DNA of 64,000 nt. Origin: Pontibacter aydingkolensis. Its GTDB lineage: Bacteria; Bacteroidota; Bacteroidia; Cytophagales; Hymenobacteraceae. The stretch is taken from positions 310,001-374,000 of the forward strand of contig NZ_JAHYXK010000003.1 of assembly GCF_019443125.1 (NCBI RefSeq). The letters are read 5' to 3'. The position numbers and the translations under genes are program-made. The notes beneath the pieces are model-generated. The model was given only the letters and a program-made list of their open reading frames with translations, was not told where the DNA came from and did not search any database. Below are positions 8,841-16,977 of the stretch, piece by piece; position 1 is the stretch's first letter, and the number at the start of each line of letters is the position of its first letter.

Positions 8841-10478
8841 ATGCCAGGAACAACTAAAACCTCTGTAGCTAAAGCTTTTACCGCCGACGCTGAAACGCTG
8901 GGGCAACAGCCCCAGGAGCGTTACCTGATTCCTCTATCGGCTATACTATTAGTAGCCTTTGTGATAAGGATGCTGGCTGCGTTTTTCTCGAAGGGCTATG
9001 CATTTAGCGATGATCATTTTGATGTGATCACGATTGCACAAGGTTGGCTGGATGGTTTACCACTGTGGCTGAATGAACCCATGCCGCCCCGCCATAGCAT
9101 GCTGTATGTGCTATTGCACTATGGCTTGTTTTATGTGATGGAGGCAATGGGTTTTGCAAGCCCCGAGGTTAAAATGACGGTTATGCGCGTGCTGCATGGG
9201 ATATACTCACTGCTTATTGTATACTTTGGCTATAAAATAACAGAACGCTTATCTAACAAGGCTAATGCAAGGCTGGTAGGCTTAATGCTGGCCTTGGTAT
9301 GGTTTATGCCTTTTATGAGCGTGCGCAACCTGGTTGAAATGGTGTGTATTCCGCCTTACCTGGCCGCTTTTTACCTGATGTTAAAGCAGGATCAAAGTAC
9401 GCAGAAACGCCTGATGCCATACTTCTGGGCAGGTGCTTTGTTTGCGTTGTCGTTTACGTTCAGGTACCACACCGTGCTGTTCGGTGCCGGAGCAGGCCTG
9501 GTTATACTTTACCGCCAGCAATGGAAAGAGGCTGTTGCCCTTCTAATTGGCTTTGCTGTAGCTGCCACGCTTATCCAGGGCACTATTGATGTTATCTTCT
9601 TTGATTATCCTTTCCATTCTATTGTAGCCTACTTTTTGTATAACACTGAGAATGCCTATAACTACAGCACAGGTCCAGTTTACCGCTTCCTGCTAACTAT
9701 ACTTGGCTTTTTAGTGCCCCCGGTAAGTGCCTTTTTACTGATAGGCTACTCCCGCACTGTTAAACTGGCTCCTGCTTTGTTCTGGGGAGGCCTGATCTTT
9801 TTGGTGGCGCACTCACTGTTCCCTAACAAGCAGGAACGTTTCATACTTCCGTTGCTGCCCCTTGTAATGATACTGGGTGTAATTGGCTGGCAGGACTTTG
9901 TAAGAACATCGACGTTCTGGAGTAAGCGACGTAAGCTACTGGCTGTTTCGTGGGGCTTTTTCTGGGTTTTAAACATTCTGGTAGCTGTTGGGCTTGCCTT
10001 TACTTATACCAAGAAAAGCCGCGTAGCTCCGCTGGTATACTTATCCGAAAAGCAGAACCTGGATGCCATCGTGCTGGAATTCGGGAATCACAGCGTTAAA
10101 ACTCCTCCGCTGTTTTACCTTAACCGCATCAGCGCCGATTACGACTTTTATACGATAGACGATGACATGGTGTGGGAGGATTACCTGGCTGGCAAAAAAC
10201 CACTGCCTGAAGAGTTTGTGATGATCTATACTTTAAACGGCGATAAAACCACGGCTGCCCTCGACTCTGCCATTCAATCCACACCTTATAAACCGGATTA
10301 TGTAGTAGTAGTGGGCACTAAAGACATGGACGAACGTATGGCGCGTCTCAACAGTCTTTTTCCTAGCCTGAAACTGGAGCACACTATTACACCGTCACTT
10401 TATGATAAGGTGCTGCACTTCCTGAACCCGCGCGTGCACAAGGATGAACGTGTGCAGATTTATGAAGTGGTGAGGTAG
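8841..10478 (+). CDS. GT-C glycosyltransferase resembling GT22 (ALG9/PIG-B-like)
   Basis: A 545-residue integral membrane protein with about 10 predicted helices, followed by a soluble C-terminal part (about residues 400-545). The early loop with SDDHF/E-type acidic residues (AFSDDHFDVI) fits the catalytic Asp position of GT-C transferases. The segment HSLFPNKQERFILPLLPLV resembles the HxxxERF signature of family GT22 mannosyltransferases. These use dolichol- or polyprenyl-phosphate sugars, so it probably glycosylates a lipid or surface glycan. The start is set at the first ATG after the promoter box. Its only near neighbour is a GtrA protein, also linked to lipid-linked sugars. Substrate unknown. 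Confidence 0.72.
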   Translation: MPGTTKTSVAKAFTADAETLGQQPQERYLIPLSAILLVAFVIRMLAAFFSKGYAFSDDHFDVITIAQGWLDGLPLWLNEPMPPRHSMLYVLLHYGLFYVMEAMGFASPEVKMTVMRVLHGIYSLLIVYFGYKITERLSNKANARLVGLMLALVWFMPFMSVRNLVEMVCIPPYLAAFYLMLKQDQSTQKRLMPYFWAGALFALSFTFRYHTVLFGAGAGLVILYRQQWKEAVALLIGFAVAATLIQGTIDVIFFDYPFHSIVAYFLYNTENAYNYSTGPVYRFLLTILGFLVPPVSAFLLIGYSRTVKLAPALFWGGLIFLVAHSLFPNKQERFILPLLPLVMILGVIGWQDFVRTSTFWSKRRKLLAVSWGFFWVLNILVAVGLAFTYTKKSRVAPLVYLSEKQNLDAIVLEFGNHSVKTPPLFYLNRISADYDFYTIDDDMVWEDYLAGKKPLPEEFVMIYTLNGDKTTAALDSAIQSTPYKPDYVVVVGTKDMDERMARLNSLFPSLKLEHTITPSLYDKVLHFLNPRVHKDERVQIYEVVR

Positions 10479-10501
10479 TAGAGAAGTATACTTTTATCGT
10501 T

Positions 10502-10556
10502 TCATTTCGAACGCAGGTCCCTTTCGACTCTCGTCTCAGGCATGTCCGAAATGACT
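10502..10556. repeat. Short inverted-repeat element sharing 29 bp with the 13.2 kb element
   Basis: The ends TCATTTCGAA and CGAAATGA are inverted. The interior at 10518-10546 is identical over 29 bp to 13260-13288 (includes CTTTCGACTCTCGTCTCAGG). It lies between convergent genes. I interpret it as a reduced copy of a non-autonomous repeat. Confidence 0.75.
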
Positions 10557-10601
10557 TATTGCACTTACCCAGATAGTTAGAAGGAACTAGTTCATTTAAA
10601 G

Positions 10602-10997
10602 TTACCTTGTAAAAGTATACAGGTAATTTATAGAGAAATTCCAGAAGAACACAATAACGATAGCGCAGAACTTAGCCACATAAAAGTTTAATCGAAGGCG
10701 TTCTGTAAGAATATAGATAATAAAGTTATTGAGCAACAACCCCACAACAGCTACTACTAAAAACTTAGAAAACTGCCAGCCAATTTCAGGGTCGAGGCTA
10801 CGGAAGGTCCAGATGCGGTTTAAATAATAGTTACTGGCACTGGCAAGTATAAATCCTAAGCTGTTGGCCAAATATTTGTTCCAGTGCAGCTTTTCTTTAG
10901 CTACATAGGTAACACCAAAATCGAGCAGCAGCCCTGAGAACCCAACCGTTCCGAACTTCAGAAACTTAAAGAAGAGATTTTGCAGGTATTCCGACAT
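10602..10997 (-). CDS. GtrA-like family membrane protein
   Basis: A 131-residue protein with four predicted membrane helices, matching the GtrA family: FLKFGTVGFSGLLLDFGVTY at the N terminus, NYYLNRIWTFRS in the middle and FFWNFSINYLYTFTR at the end. Members are thought to move or hold undecaprenyl-phosphate-linked sugars, or to assist surface glycan glycosylation. It converges with the GT-C gene on the other strand. A good promoter lies upstream at 11043-11073. Confidence 0.88.
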   Translation of the reverse strand: MSEYLQNLFFKFLKFGTVGFSGLLLDFGVTYVAKEKLHWNKYLANSLGFILASASNYYLNRIWTFRSLDPEIGWQFSKFLVVAVVGLLLNNFIIYILTERLRLNFYVAKFCAIVIVFFWNFSINYLYTFTR

Positions 10998-11042
10998 CAG
11001 CTTTTGTTAGCCATTGCAAGGGTGTAGCAGCAACAGCAATTG

Positions 11043-11073
11043 CAAAAGTAATATACTTCGTACAGGGTACCAA
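11043..11073 (-). promoter_or_regulatory. Promoter of the gtrA-like gene
   Basis: On the minus strand it has -33 TTG (11071-11073), a 20-nt spacer and -7 TACTTTTG (11043-11050). This fits the Bacteroidota sigma-ABfr consensus; the start codon is about 45 nt downstream. Confidence 0.6.
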
Positions 11074-11680
11074 CCCCTGCACCATTGTTCTGAACTCCTA
11101 CAACCTTAAAAGCTATAAATTGTGCTGTTTACTTTAATTACAATGAAGATAGCCTCTAATGAAAATATCATCTGTAGTTTCACAAATCCCTGCTTAGGCA
11201 CTCCATTTTTCTGAGGTCGTAAACAAATTATAAAAACAGATATTATAGTTCTGCTATCTTAAATGCAACTTAAAGCACATTACTTAGCATGCATCAACTA
11301 TCTTATTATAAACACTATAGCATAAATTAAATGGCGATAGGGCATGATAAAAGGTATTATAATCGCATTTAAAACACAGACAGACGAAAATCAATAGTAT
11401 AACAATGAAAAAAAATTTCTTCCGGTTGACTTTTATACTAGTGTAACATCAAGATTGTGCAGTATATTCGTGGCCGATTTTTAAATGTATCTTAGTTGCA
11501 TTAAGCATTTTGTAAAAAGTGCTGATAAAACAGATACAAAGGATTATAAGGTAAAAGTAGCTTAATTCAGTAGAGGCAAGAAACTTTATAACAGCAGTTT
11601 AGGTTCTGATTATAAGGCCACTAAAGGCAGAAGTTTTATAGGTCTGTTGAGAAACAGGAATGATATACTGGAGATCAGTA
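11074..11680. other. Gene-free AT-rich stretch
   Basis: About 600 bp without a supportable gene. It contains a 13-codon frame at 11405-11446 (MKKNFFRLTFILV then stop) that looks like the start of a signal peptide and may be the remnant of a lost secreted-protein gene. No promoter with a full TAnnTTTG box was found upstream of the RNA candidate that follows. Confidence 0.5.
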
Positions 11681-11693
11681 TAAATTATAAAGA

Positions 11694-11837
11694 CATTGCC
11701 GGTAGGCTGATTCCAGCGCCGGCAATAAGGCAAGCTTGTTTAAGGTGAGATGTAAGTAAGAATTGCCTTACGCACTAAAAATCTACGTGACGTTGAGGAG
11801 AAGCCATACCTTTTGGGTATGGCTTCTTTGTTTTTAT
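11694..11837 (+). ncRNA. Candidate small RNA, copy A (unrecognised family)
   Basis: Three elements lie in order: a hairpin ATTGCCGG...CCGGCAAT (11694-11725), a stem TAAGGCAA...TTGCCTTA enclosing the conserved core GTTTAAGGTGAGATGTAAGT (11738-11757), and a terminator hairpin GAAGCCATACC/GGTATGGCTTC followed by TTTGTTTTT. Copy B at 22375-22476 has the same order and core, but its stems differ in sequence while still pairing. No ORF fits and no promoter box was found close by, so the 5' end is uncertain. I do not recognise an Rfam family. Confidence 0.6.
11800..11837 (+). terminator. Intrinsic terminator of small RNA copy A
   Basis: GAAGCCATACC pairs with GGTATGGCTTC around TTTTG, followed by TTTGTTTTT. 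It lies 16 bp from the 3' end of the convergent DUF937 gene, so it could serve both strands. Confidence 0.85.
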
Positions 11838-11853
11838 ACTATCTCAGACTGCA

Positions 11854-12303
11854 TTACTTAAACATTCCACCTAGCTTATCACCGAGGCCTTTACCAAGCG
11901 TACCATCAAACTTACCACCTACAAGGCTACCAAGTATATCAGAATGCGCCAGGTTATCATTGGCCATTTTACCCGATACTTTCTGTATAATAAAGTTAAT
12001 GGCGAAAGGAGCTACCTGCTTGGCTATGTTCTCTGGTATGCCTAATTTGGTGGTCAGGTCGCTTACATATTTACTTATCATATTATCCGTCCCCGATGAT
12101 TGTGCGGCAGCATCTTTGCCGCCTTTCAGCATGTTCATGATTCCACCCATATCACCACTGCCTGCCCGGCTTTTTACCTCGTTTATCAGGTTATCTTTTG
12201 CTAGGTCTACTGATTTATTGGCAGTGTCAGGCTGCAGTTGAAATTTGTCCTGCAGTTCTCCGGTTAGCTGTCCTTTTACCTGGTTAATGATGTTTTCAAG
12301 CAT
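11854..12303 (-). CDS. DUF937-like protein
   Basis: A 149-residue soluble protein without a signal peptide. It is helical and rich in Gly, Lys and Asp. The pattern of an N-terminal amphipathic helix, a middle Gly/Met-rich linker (MGGIMNMLKGG) and a C-terminal DILGSLVGGKFDGTLGKGLGDKLGG tail resembles DUF937/YidB-like proteins of Bacteroidota. Function is unknown. It stands alone, converging with small RNA copy A. The ATG at 12303 is the only reasonable start. Confidence 0.6.
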   Translation of the reverse strand: MLENIINQVKGQLTGELQDKFQLQPDTANKSVDLAKDNLINEVKSRAGSGDMGGIMNMLKGGKDAAAQSSGTDNMISKYVSDLTTKLGIPENIAKQVAPFAINFIIQKVSGKMANDNLAHSDILGSLVGGKFDGTLGKGLGDKLGGMFK

Positions 12304-12464
12304 TGTAGTTGCGTTTTAGTGATTCATACTTTCTAGTATGGTATAACGGCAATTAGAATTTCAGGATATGTGACAGGAATTTTATAAAGGCCTTTTGCGT
12401 TAAGAACATTGGCAAAGTAATTGCACTAAAACAGGCAGGCTCGCCATTTTAGCCAATTATTTTA

Positions 12465-12472
12465 TAGCTTTG
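12465..12472 (+). promoter_or_regulatory. Promoter -7 box upstream of the 12486 gene
   Basis: TAGCTTTG, a perfect TAnnTTTG match, 13 nt before the ATG at 12486, implying a very short leader. Confidence 0.55.
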
Positions 12473-12485
12473 CCCCTCCATACTT

Positions 12486-13043
12486 ATGAACATGCGATAT
12501 TTAGCCTTTTTAGTTATCCTAATGCTGGCCGGAGCAACTTTCGGCCAAACTAAGTTAAAGAAAACACAGATCAGCAAAGAGATATCTGTTATGCTGCCCC
12601 GTGATTTCACACCTATGCCCGACGACGGAATTGCCCGCCGCTACCCTGCTACAACTAAACCGCTTGCAGTATTTACCAGCCCTAATGGTCAGGTAGACTT
12701 TAGCGTAACCCAAAAGCGTTCACAGTTCAGATCGCGCGACCTGAACATGCTGCAGGATATTTATAAGGCCAACCTATTGGAAAAATTTACTGACGTAGAC
12801 TTTATTCGTGAGGAAATCGTGGATATAAAGGGCGAGCAGTATATTGTTTTTGAGTTTGTCTCTAAGATGGCCGATGAGCGTGGCACTACCAACCTGGCTC
12901 CTGTGCAAAAGTATAGCATCATTCAGTATACTATAAAAGGCAACCAACTGATGGTGTTTACCATGCACGCCCCGTTTATACTTAAAAACGACTGGCAGAC
13001 AACAATGCGCGACGTAATGAGTTCTATCAAGATAAAGGTATAA
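12486..13043 (+). CDS. Secreted protein of unknown function (possibly DcrB/PsbP-like fold)
   Basis: A 185-residue protein with a clear signal peptide (about residues 1-20, ending in TFGQ). The mature part carries short beta-strand-like segments: ISVMLPRDFTPMPDD, LAVFTSPNGQVDFSVTQK, QYIVFEFVSKM, YSIIQYTIKGNQLMVFTMHAP, ending MRDVMSSIKIKV. This layout resembles periplasmic DcrB/PsbP-like proteins, but I cannot assign it firmly. It is monocistronic, with its own promoter box and terminator. Confidence 0.6.
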   Translation: MNMRYLAFLVILMLAGATFGQTKLKKTQISKEISVMLPRDFTPMPDDGIARRYPATTKPLAVFTSPNGQVDFSVTQKRSQFRSRDLNMLQDIYKANLLEKFTDVDFIREEIVDIKGEQYIVFEFVSKMADERGTTNLAPVQKYSIIQYTIKGNQLMVFTMHAPFILKNDWQTTMRDVMSSIKIKV

Positions 13044-13063
13044 CCGCGTAAGTTATATTTCAG

Positions 13064-13095
13064 AAAAGCCTCTCTTGCAAAAGGGAGGCTTTTTT
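13064..13095 (+). terminator. Intrinsic terminator after the 12486 gene
   Basis: AAAAGCCTCTC...GGGAGGCTTTTTT around TTGCAAAA, 21 bp after the stop codon. Confidence 0.9.
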
Positions 13096-13121
13096 GTTGC
13101 TGTTCATTTTAGCACACATTG

Positions 13122-13343
13122 CTTCGTAGGGGCAGGTCGAGACCCAATGCCGTCAATTTAAGGATTTAAGGATCCATGTTGTCATTTCGAACACCGTGAG
13201 AAATCTATCTGGAATTAGTACAGAAGGAATTCTATAAAGATCTCTCACAGCTACGCTGTTCCCTTTCGACTCTCGTCTCAGGCATGTCGAGATGACAAAA
13301 AAGCTTAAGTGACGGCATTGGATTTCGACCTGCCCCTACGAAG
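13122..13343. mobile_element. MITE-like inverted-repeat element, 222 bp
   Basis: Outer arms of about 33-40 bp are inverted: left CTTCGTAGGGGCAGGTCGA..., right ...TCGACCTGCCCCTACGAAG. Inside lies a second inverted pair, TGTCATTTCGA (13180) and TCGAGATGACA (about 13287-13297), the latter overlapping the 29-bp segment shared with 10518-10546. No coding frame is present. Nested terminal inverted repeats without a transposase suggest a non-autonomous element or two nested repeats. Confidence 0.75.
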
Positions 13344-13392
13344 GCTATTCTCAAAGTAAGCTATACTTTATACTCTAAACCAAAGTATAACT

Positions 13393-13421
13393 TTTGTAAA
13401 CCACCATAACTTATACCTTTG
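13393..13421 (+). promoter_or_regulatory. tadA promoter (predicts a near-leaderless mRNA)
   Basis: -33 TTTG at 13393-13396, a 17-nt spacer, then -7 TACCTTTG at 13414-13421. The tadA ATG at 13427 is only 5 nt after the box, so transcription should begin at or very near the start codon. Confidence 0.65.
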
Positions 13422-13426
13422 CAAGT

Positions 13427-13882
13427 ATGGCAACAGACTTTTTATCGATACACAGCGACGAGCATTACATGCAGCAGGCATACCTGCAGGCACAACAGGC
13501 ATTTGAGGAAGGTGAGATTCCGATTGGGGCTGTGGTAGTGGCCAACAACCGTATTATTGCCAAAGCCTATAACCAAACTGAAAAACTGAACGATGTAACG
13601 GCCCATGCCGAGATGCTGGCCCTAACAGCTGCTGCTGAATACCTGGGTAACAAATACCTGAACGAGTGCACCCTTTATGTTACCGTAGAGCCCTGCGTGA
13701 TGTGCGCCGGCGCCAGTTACTGGGCACAGCTAAAGCGTGTCGTATTTGGAACATCGGAGCCCAAGCGCGGTTATAGACATGTAGGTAATTTGCTGCATCC
13801 TAAAACAGAGATGGTGAGTGGCATTATGGCCCAGGAGTGTGCTGAGTTAATGTCTTCTTTCTTTGCGGGTAAAAGAAATTAA
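13427..13882 (+). CDS. tadA: tRNA-specific adenosine deaminase
   Basis: Cytidine-deaminase-fold zinc enzyme of 151 residues, probably converting A34 to inosine in tRNA(Arg)ACG. The motifs are complete: HAE (His60, Glu62) and PCVMC (Cys90, Cys93), plus the family C-terminal segment with HPKTEMVSGIM. The start fits the family length and lies 5 nt after a full promoter box, so the mRNA is predicted to be leaderless. A related guanine-deaminase role cannot be fully excluded, but the motif context favours TadA. The sodA promoter lies within and just after its 3' end. Confidence 0.9.
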   Translation: MATDFLSIHSDEHYMQQAYLQAQQAFEEGEIPIGAVVVANNRIIAKAYNQTEKLNDVTAHAEMLALTAAAEYLGNKYLNECTLYVTVEPCVMCAGASYWAQLKRVVFGTSEPKRGYRHVGNLLHPKTEMVSGIMAQECAELMSSFFAGKRN

Positions 13883-13891
13883 CTAACTTTG
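13862..13891 (+). promoter_or_regulatory. sodA promoter
   Basis: -33 TTTG at 13862-13865, an 18-nt spacer and -7 TAACTTTG at 13884-13891, overlapping the end of tadA. It gives sodA its own promoter and a leader of about 60 nt. Confidence 0.65.
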
Positions 13892-13958
13892 AAACGAAGA
13901 CGTACATGTAACACTGTGTACGACCTATAATTTTTCACATATAAACATACATAAAACT

Positions 13959-14567
13959 ATGGCTTTCGAACTTCCGAAACTACCTTATGCTTACGACGCT
14001 CTGGAGCCGCACATCGATGCGCGCACCATGGAAATCCACCATACAAAACACCACCAGGCTTATACCGATAACCTGAACAAGGCTATCGCAGGCACTGACA
14101 TGGAGAACATGAGCATCGAAGAGATCATGCGCAATGTTAAAGAAGACAACAAAGCTGTTCGCAACAACGGTGGCGGTTACTACAACCACAACCTGTTCTG
14201 GACAGTGCTTTCTCCAAACGGTGGCGGACAGCCATCAGGCGAACTGGCTGATGCTATAAACTCAGCATTTGGCTCATTCGACCAGATGAAAGAAAAATTT
14301 AATGCTGCTGCGGCTACTCGCTTTGGCTCAGGCTGGGCCTGGCTTTGCGTTAAAGACGGCAAGCTGGAGATCTGCTCTACACCAAACCAGGACAACACGC
14401 TGATGCCGTTTGCTGAAGGTTGCGGCGGACAGCCAATCCTTGGACTGGACGTTTGGGAGCACGCTTACTACCTGAACTACCAGAACCGCCGTCCAGACTA
14501 CATCAGTGCTTTCTGGAATGTGGTAAACTGGGAAGAAGTAACTAAGCGCTATAACGACGCGAAGTAG
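13959..14567 (+). CDS. sodA: Superoxide dismutase, Mn/Fe family
   Basis: Cytoplasmic enzyme of 202 residues that converts superoxide to oxygen and peroxide. Metal ligands are visible: His27 (EIHHTKHH), His77 ([11 protein letters not shown]) and the Asp and His of [11 protein letters not shown] Gly-rich GGGYYNH instead of the Gln-containing iron-type motif favours the Mn or cambialistic subtype; metal choice cannot be settled from sequence. It has its own promoter and terminator. Confidence 0.95.
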   Translation: MAFELPKLPYAYDALEPHIDARTMEIHHTKHHQAYTDNLNKAIAGTDMENMSIEEIMRNVKEDNKAVRNNGGGYYNHNLFWTVLSPNGGGQPSGELADAINSAFGSFDQMKEKFNAAAATRFGSGWAWLCVKDGKLEICSTPNQDNTLMPFAEGCGGQPILGLDVWEHAYYLNYQNRRPDYISAFWNVVNWEEVTKRYNDAK

Positions 14568-14610
14568 TATTTAGCGAATCACGATACACGCATTAAGTAT
14601 CACGACAATA

Positions 14611-14651
14611 AAAAAGAAGCCCGATCAGCCATGGTCGGGCTTCTTTGTTTT
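14611..14651 (+). terminator. Intrinsic terminator after sodA
   Basis: AAAAAGAAGCCCGA...TCGGGCTTCTTTGTTTT around TCAGCCATGG. Confidence 0.92.
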
Positions 14652-14657
14652 ACTACC

Positions 14658-14743
14658 GTAGAGACGCAATACTTTGCGTCTCCTGCTATAACCAAAATCA
14701 GTTGCATCCCGCAATACCCAGACGCAAAGTATTGCGTCTCTAC
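14658..14743. repeat. Two inverted copies of the 24-bp hairpin repeat
   Basis: Copy at 14658-14681 (same strand as 5576-5599) and an inverted copy at 14720-14743, separated by 38 bp. Together they form an 86-bp inverted repeat between sodA and the 3' end of dsbD. It resembles a paired-hairpin (BIME-like) arrangement. Confidence 0.85.
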
Positions 14744-14775
14744 AGAATCCTACAACTCCTTAAATCCCAAAAATC

Positions 14776-16977
14776 TTAGTTCTGATTTGCCTTATAAGCT
14801 GCTACACCGGCATCCAGGAACTTCACAAAGTTGTTTACATTCAGGTCGTAGGCAATAGGTTTTACCAGCACGTTCTCTTGTGCATCCATCAGCACATAGT
14901 ACGGCTGCGCATTTACATTAAACTTTGTGATTTGGTAATCAGAGTATTTTTTGCCTATGGTAGCTTTCTCTTTGCCGTCGTACTCGCTGATGTATTTCTC
15001 AGATTCTGCCAGCTCAGTTTTATCGTCCACATACAAGGCCACAATTATATAATCTTCGCGCAGGCGTTTTAATACAGCCGGGTCAGACCATACGTTGGCT
15101 TCCATTTCGCGGCAGTTAACGCAGCCATGGCCTGTAAAATCGATAAAGATTGGCTTGCCCTGCGCTTTTGCACATTTCTTTGCCTGCTCTAAGTCAAAAT
15201 AGCCTTGCAAGCCGTGCGGCAGGTGCAGAAAATCGCCATACTTCGGCGGCTCACAAAGCTGATTTGCAGTACCGGCTGCAACCGTAGTGCCACCCCCGTT
15301 CTGCCTGATGATCTTGTTAATATCGAAATCCTGGGTTGTTTGTGGCGGAAGGTATCCTGACAATGCTTTAAGCGGAGCGCCAAACATGCCAGGTATCAGA
15401 TAAACTACAAAAGCAAATGTTGCCAAAGCCAGGAACAAACGCGGTACCGTAAGATGCTTCAGGTCCGAGTCGTGAGAGAATTTAAGCTTGCCTAGAAGGT
15501 AAAAGCCCATCAAGGTAAAAATTACGATCCATAAGGCTAAGTATACTTCACGGTCCAGGATACCCCAGTGGTATACCTGGTCGGCCACACTAAGAAATTT
15601 AAGCGCCAGCGCCAGCTCTATAAAACCCAACACCACCTTTACCGAGTTTAACCAGCCACCAGACTTTGGCAAACTGCTAAGCCACGACGGGAAAACGGCA
15701 AATAGTGTAAACGGCAACGCAAACGCCAGCGAAAAACCAAGCATACCTACTACAGGGCGCAAGGTTTCGCCTCCGGCAGATGCCACTAGTATACTTCCCA
15801 CAATAGGGCCGGTGCACGAAAAAGAAACCAGTACCAACGTAAGCGACATAAAAAACACGCCTAACAGTCCGCCCCTATCAGCCTGTGCGTCTACTTTAGT
15901 TAAGAACGAGCTCGGTAACGTTATCTCGAACAGGCCAAAGAACGACATGGCAAAAATTATGAACACAGCAAAGAACAGCAGGTTCGGGAACCAGTGCGTA
16001 CTGATAAAATTAGCGCCATCAGCCCCAAACAACTTGGCTACTATGGTGCCCACCAAAGTATAAATGGCGATAATGGAAACTCCATAAACCAAGGCTTTAA
16101 AAATACCCTCTCCTCTGTTCTGGCTGTTACTGGTAAAAAAGCTTACCGTCATGGGTATCATCGGGAAAACGCAGGGAGTTAGCAAGGCGCCCAGGCCAAA
16201 TACAAACGCAATCAGCATAAAAGACCACAGCCCTTCTGCCTCTTCTTCCTGAACTGGCTCAGCTAAAATAGCTGGCACCTTTTCTGATGTCTCATCGGAG
16301 GTAGTAGCGGCAACTGTATCTGTAATTGCCTCTTCTGCTGTTATATTATCCGTAGGCGCAGTGGTTACCTCATCGGTACCAAATACAGGGGAAGCAGCAG
16401 GTTGTTGCGTATTGTTTAATGCTTCCTGCTTTTCCGGTGCTTGCTCTGTTGTTCCAGCCTTTGTTGCTGGCGCTACTTCACCTCTTATATTTAGCTGTTT
16501 ATTAGTAAACGTAAAGTCATCATCAAATGGAATGCAGCGGCCATCAACATCGGTACACACCTGGTATTCGTAAGTGCCTTTTACCAACAGGTCTGGTTTT
16601 AAAACGCGTATTTTCTGCCTGAACTGGGCTGTGCCCACAAAGTAAGTATACTCTCCCTCCCACAGGTCGTCATACTTCTTCTTGGGGTTAACAGGCTTTA
16701 TTTTGCCTACCAACTCGTATGAAGGATGCTTCTGGAACTTGAACTCCGTAACCATTGGCCCCAGGTCCGGGTCAAAATCAGAAGAGTACAGATACCAGTC
16801 TTTATCAATGCGAACGTTAAAGATAAGCTCAACCTCCTCGCCTACGGCAGCCTGTTTTTTAAATACGTCGTAGCTCCAGGTGGCAGGCTTTAGTACCTGC
16901 GCCTGTGCAAAGCTAACTGCCAATAATAAAAACAACCATGTAGCTATCAGTTGTTTTACTACTATTTTCTTGTTCAT
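14776..16977 (-). CDS. dsbD: DsbD-type thiol:disulfide interchange protein
   Basis: A 733-residue protein passing electrons from cytoplasmic thioredoxin to periplasmic thiols. It has a signal peptide, an N-terminal periplasmic domain with a Cys pair (VCTDVDGRC), a Pro/Thr/Glu-rich linker, an eight-helix membrane domain with conserved Cys (LLTPCVFPMIPMT and SFSCTGPIVG) and a C-terminal thioredoxin-like domain with CVNC. I choose the ATG at 16977 (MNKKIVVKQL); the frame extends 17 codons upstream, but those add a second hydrophobic stretch. The linker between domains is longer than in E. coli DsbD (from memory). Confidence 0.9.
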   Translation of the reverse strand: MNKKIVVKQLIATWLFLLLAVSFAQAQVLKPATWSYDVFKKQAAVGEEVELIFNVRIDKDWYLYSSDFDPDLGPMVTEFKFQKHPSYELVGKIKPVNPKKKYDDLWEGEYTYFVGTAQFRQKIRVLKPDLLVKGTYEYQVCTDVDGRCIPFDDDFTFTNKQLNIRGEVAPATKAGTTEQAPEKQEALNNTQQPAASPVFGTDEVTTAPTDNITAEEAITDTVAATTSDETSEKVPAILAEPVQEEEAEGLWSFMLIAFVFGLGALLTPCVFPMIPMTVSFFTSNSQNRGEGIFKALVYGVSIIAIYTLVGTIVAKLFGADGANFISTHWFPNLLFFAVFIIFAMSFFGLFEITLPSSFLTKVDAQADRGGLLGVFFMSLTLVLVSFSCTGPIVGSILVASAGGETLRPVVGMLGFSLAFALPFTLFAVFPSWLSSLPKSGGWLNSVKVVLGFIELALALKFLSVADQVYHWGILDREVYLALWIVIFTLMGFYLLGKLKFSHDSDLKHLTVPRLFLALATFAFVVYLIPGMFGAPLKALSGYLPPQTTQDFDINKIIRQNGGGTTVAAGTANQLCEPPKYGDFLHLPHGLQGYFDLEQAKKCAKAQGKPIFIDFTGHGCVNCREMEANVWSDPAVLKRLREDYIIVALYVDDKTELAESEKYISEYDGKEKATIGKKYSDYQITKFNVNAQPYYVLMDAQENVLVKPIAYDLNVNNFVKFLDAGVAAYKANQN

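Noticed and set aside
10441-10500. AAGTATACTT as a strand-specific promoter element
   Set aside because: The word does not match TAnnTTTG and occurs as often inside genes, so a promoter role is unlikely.
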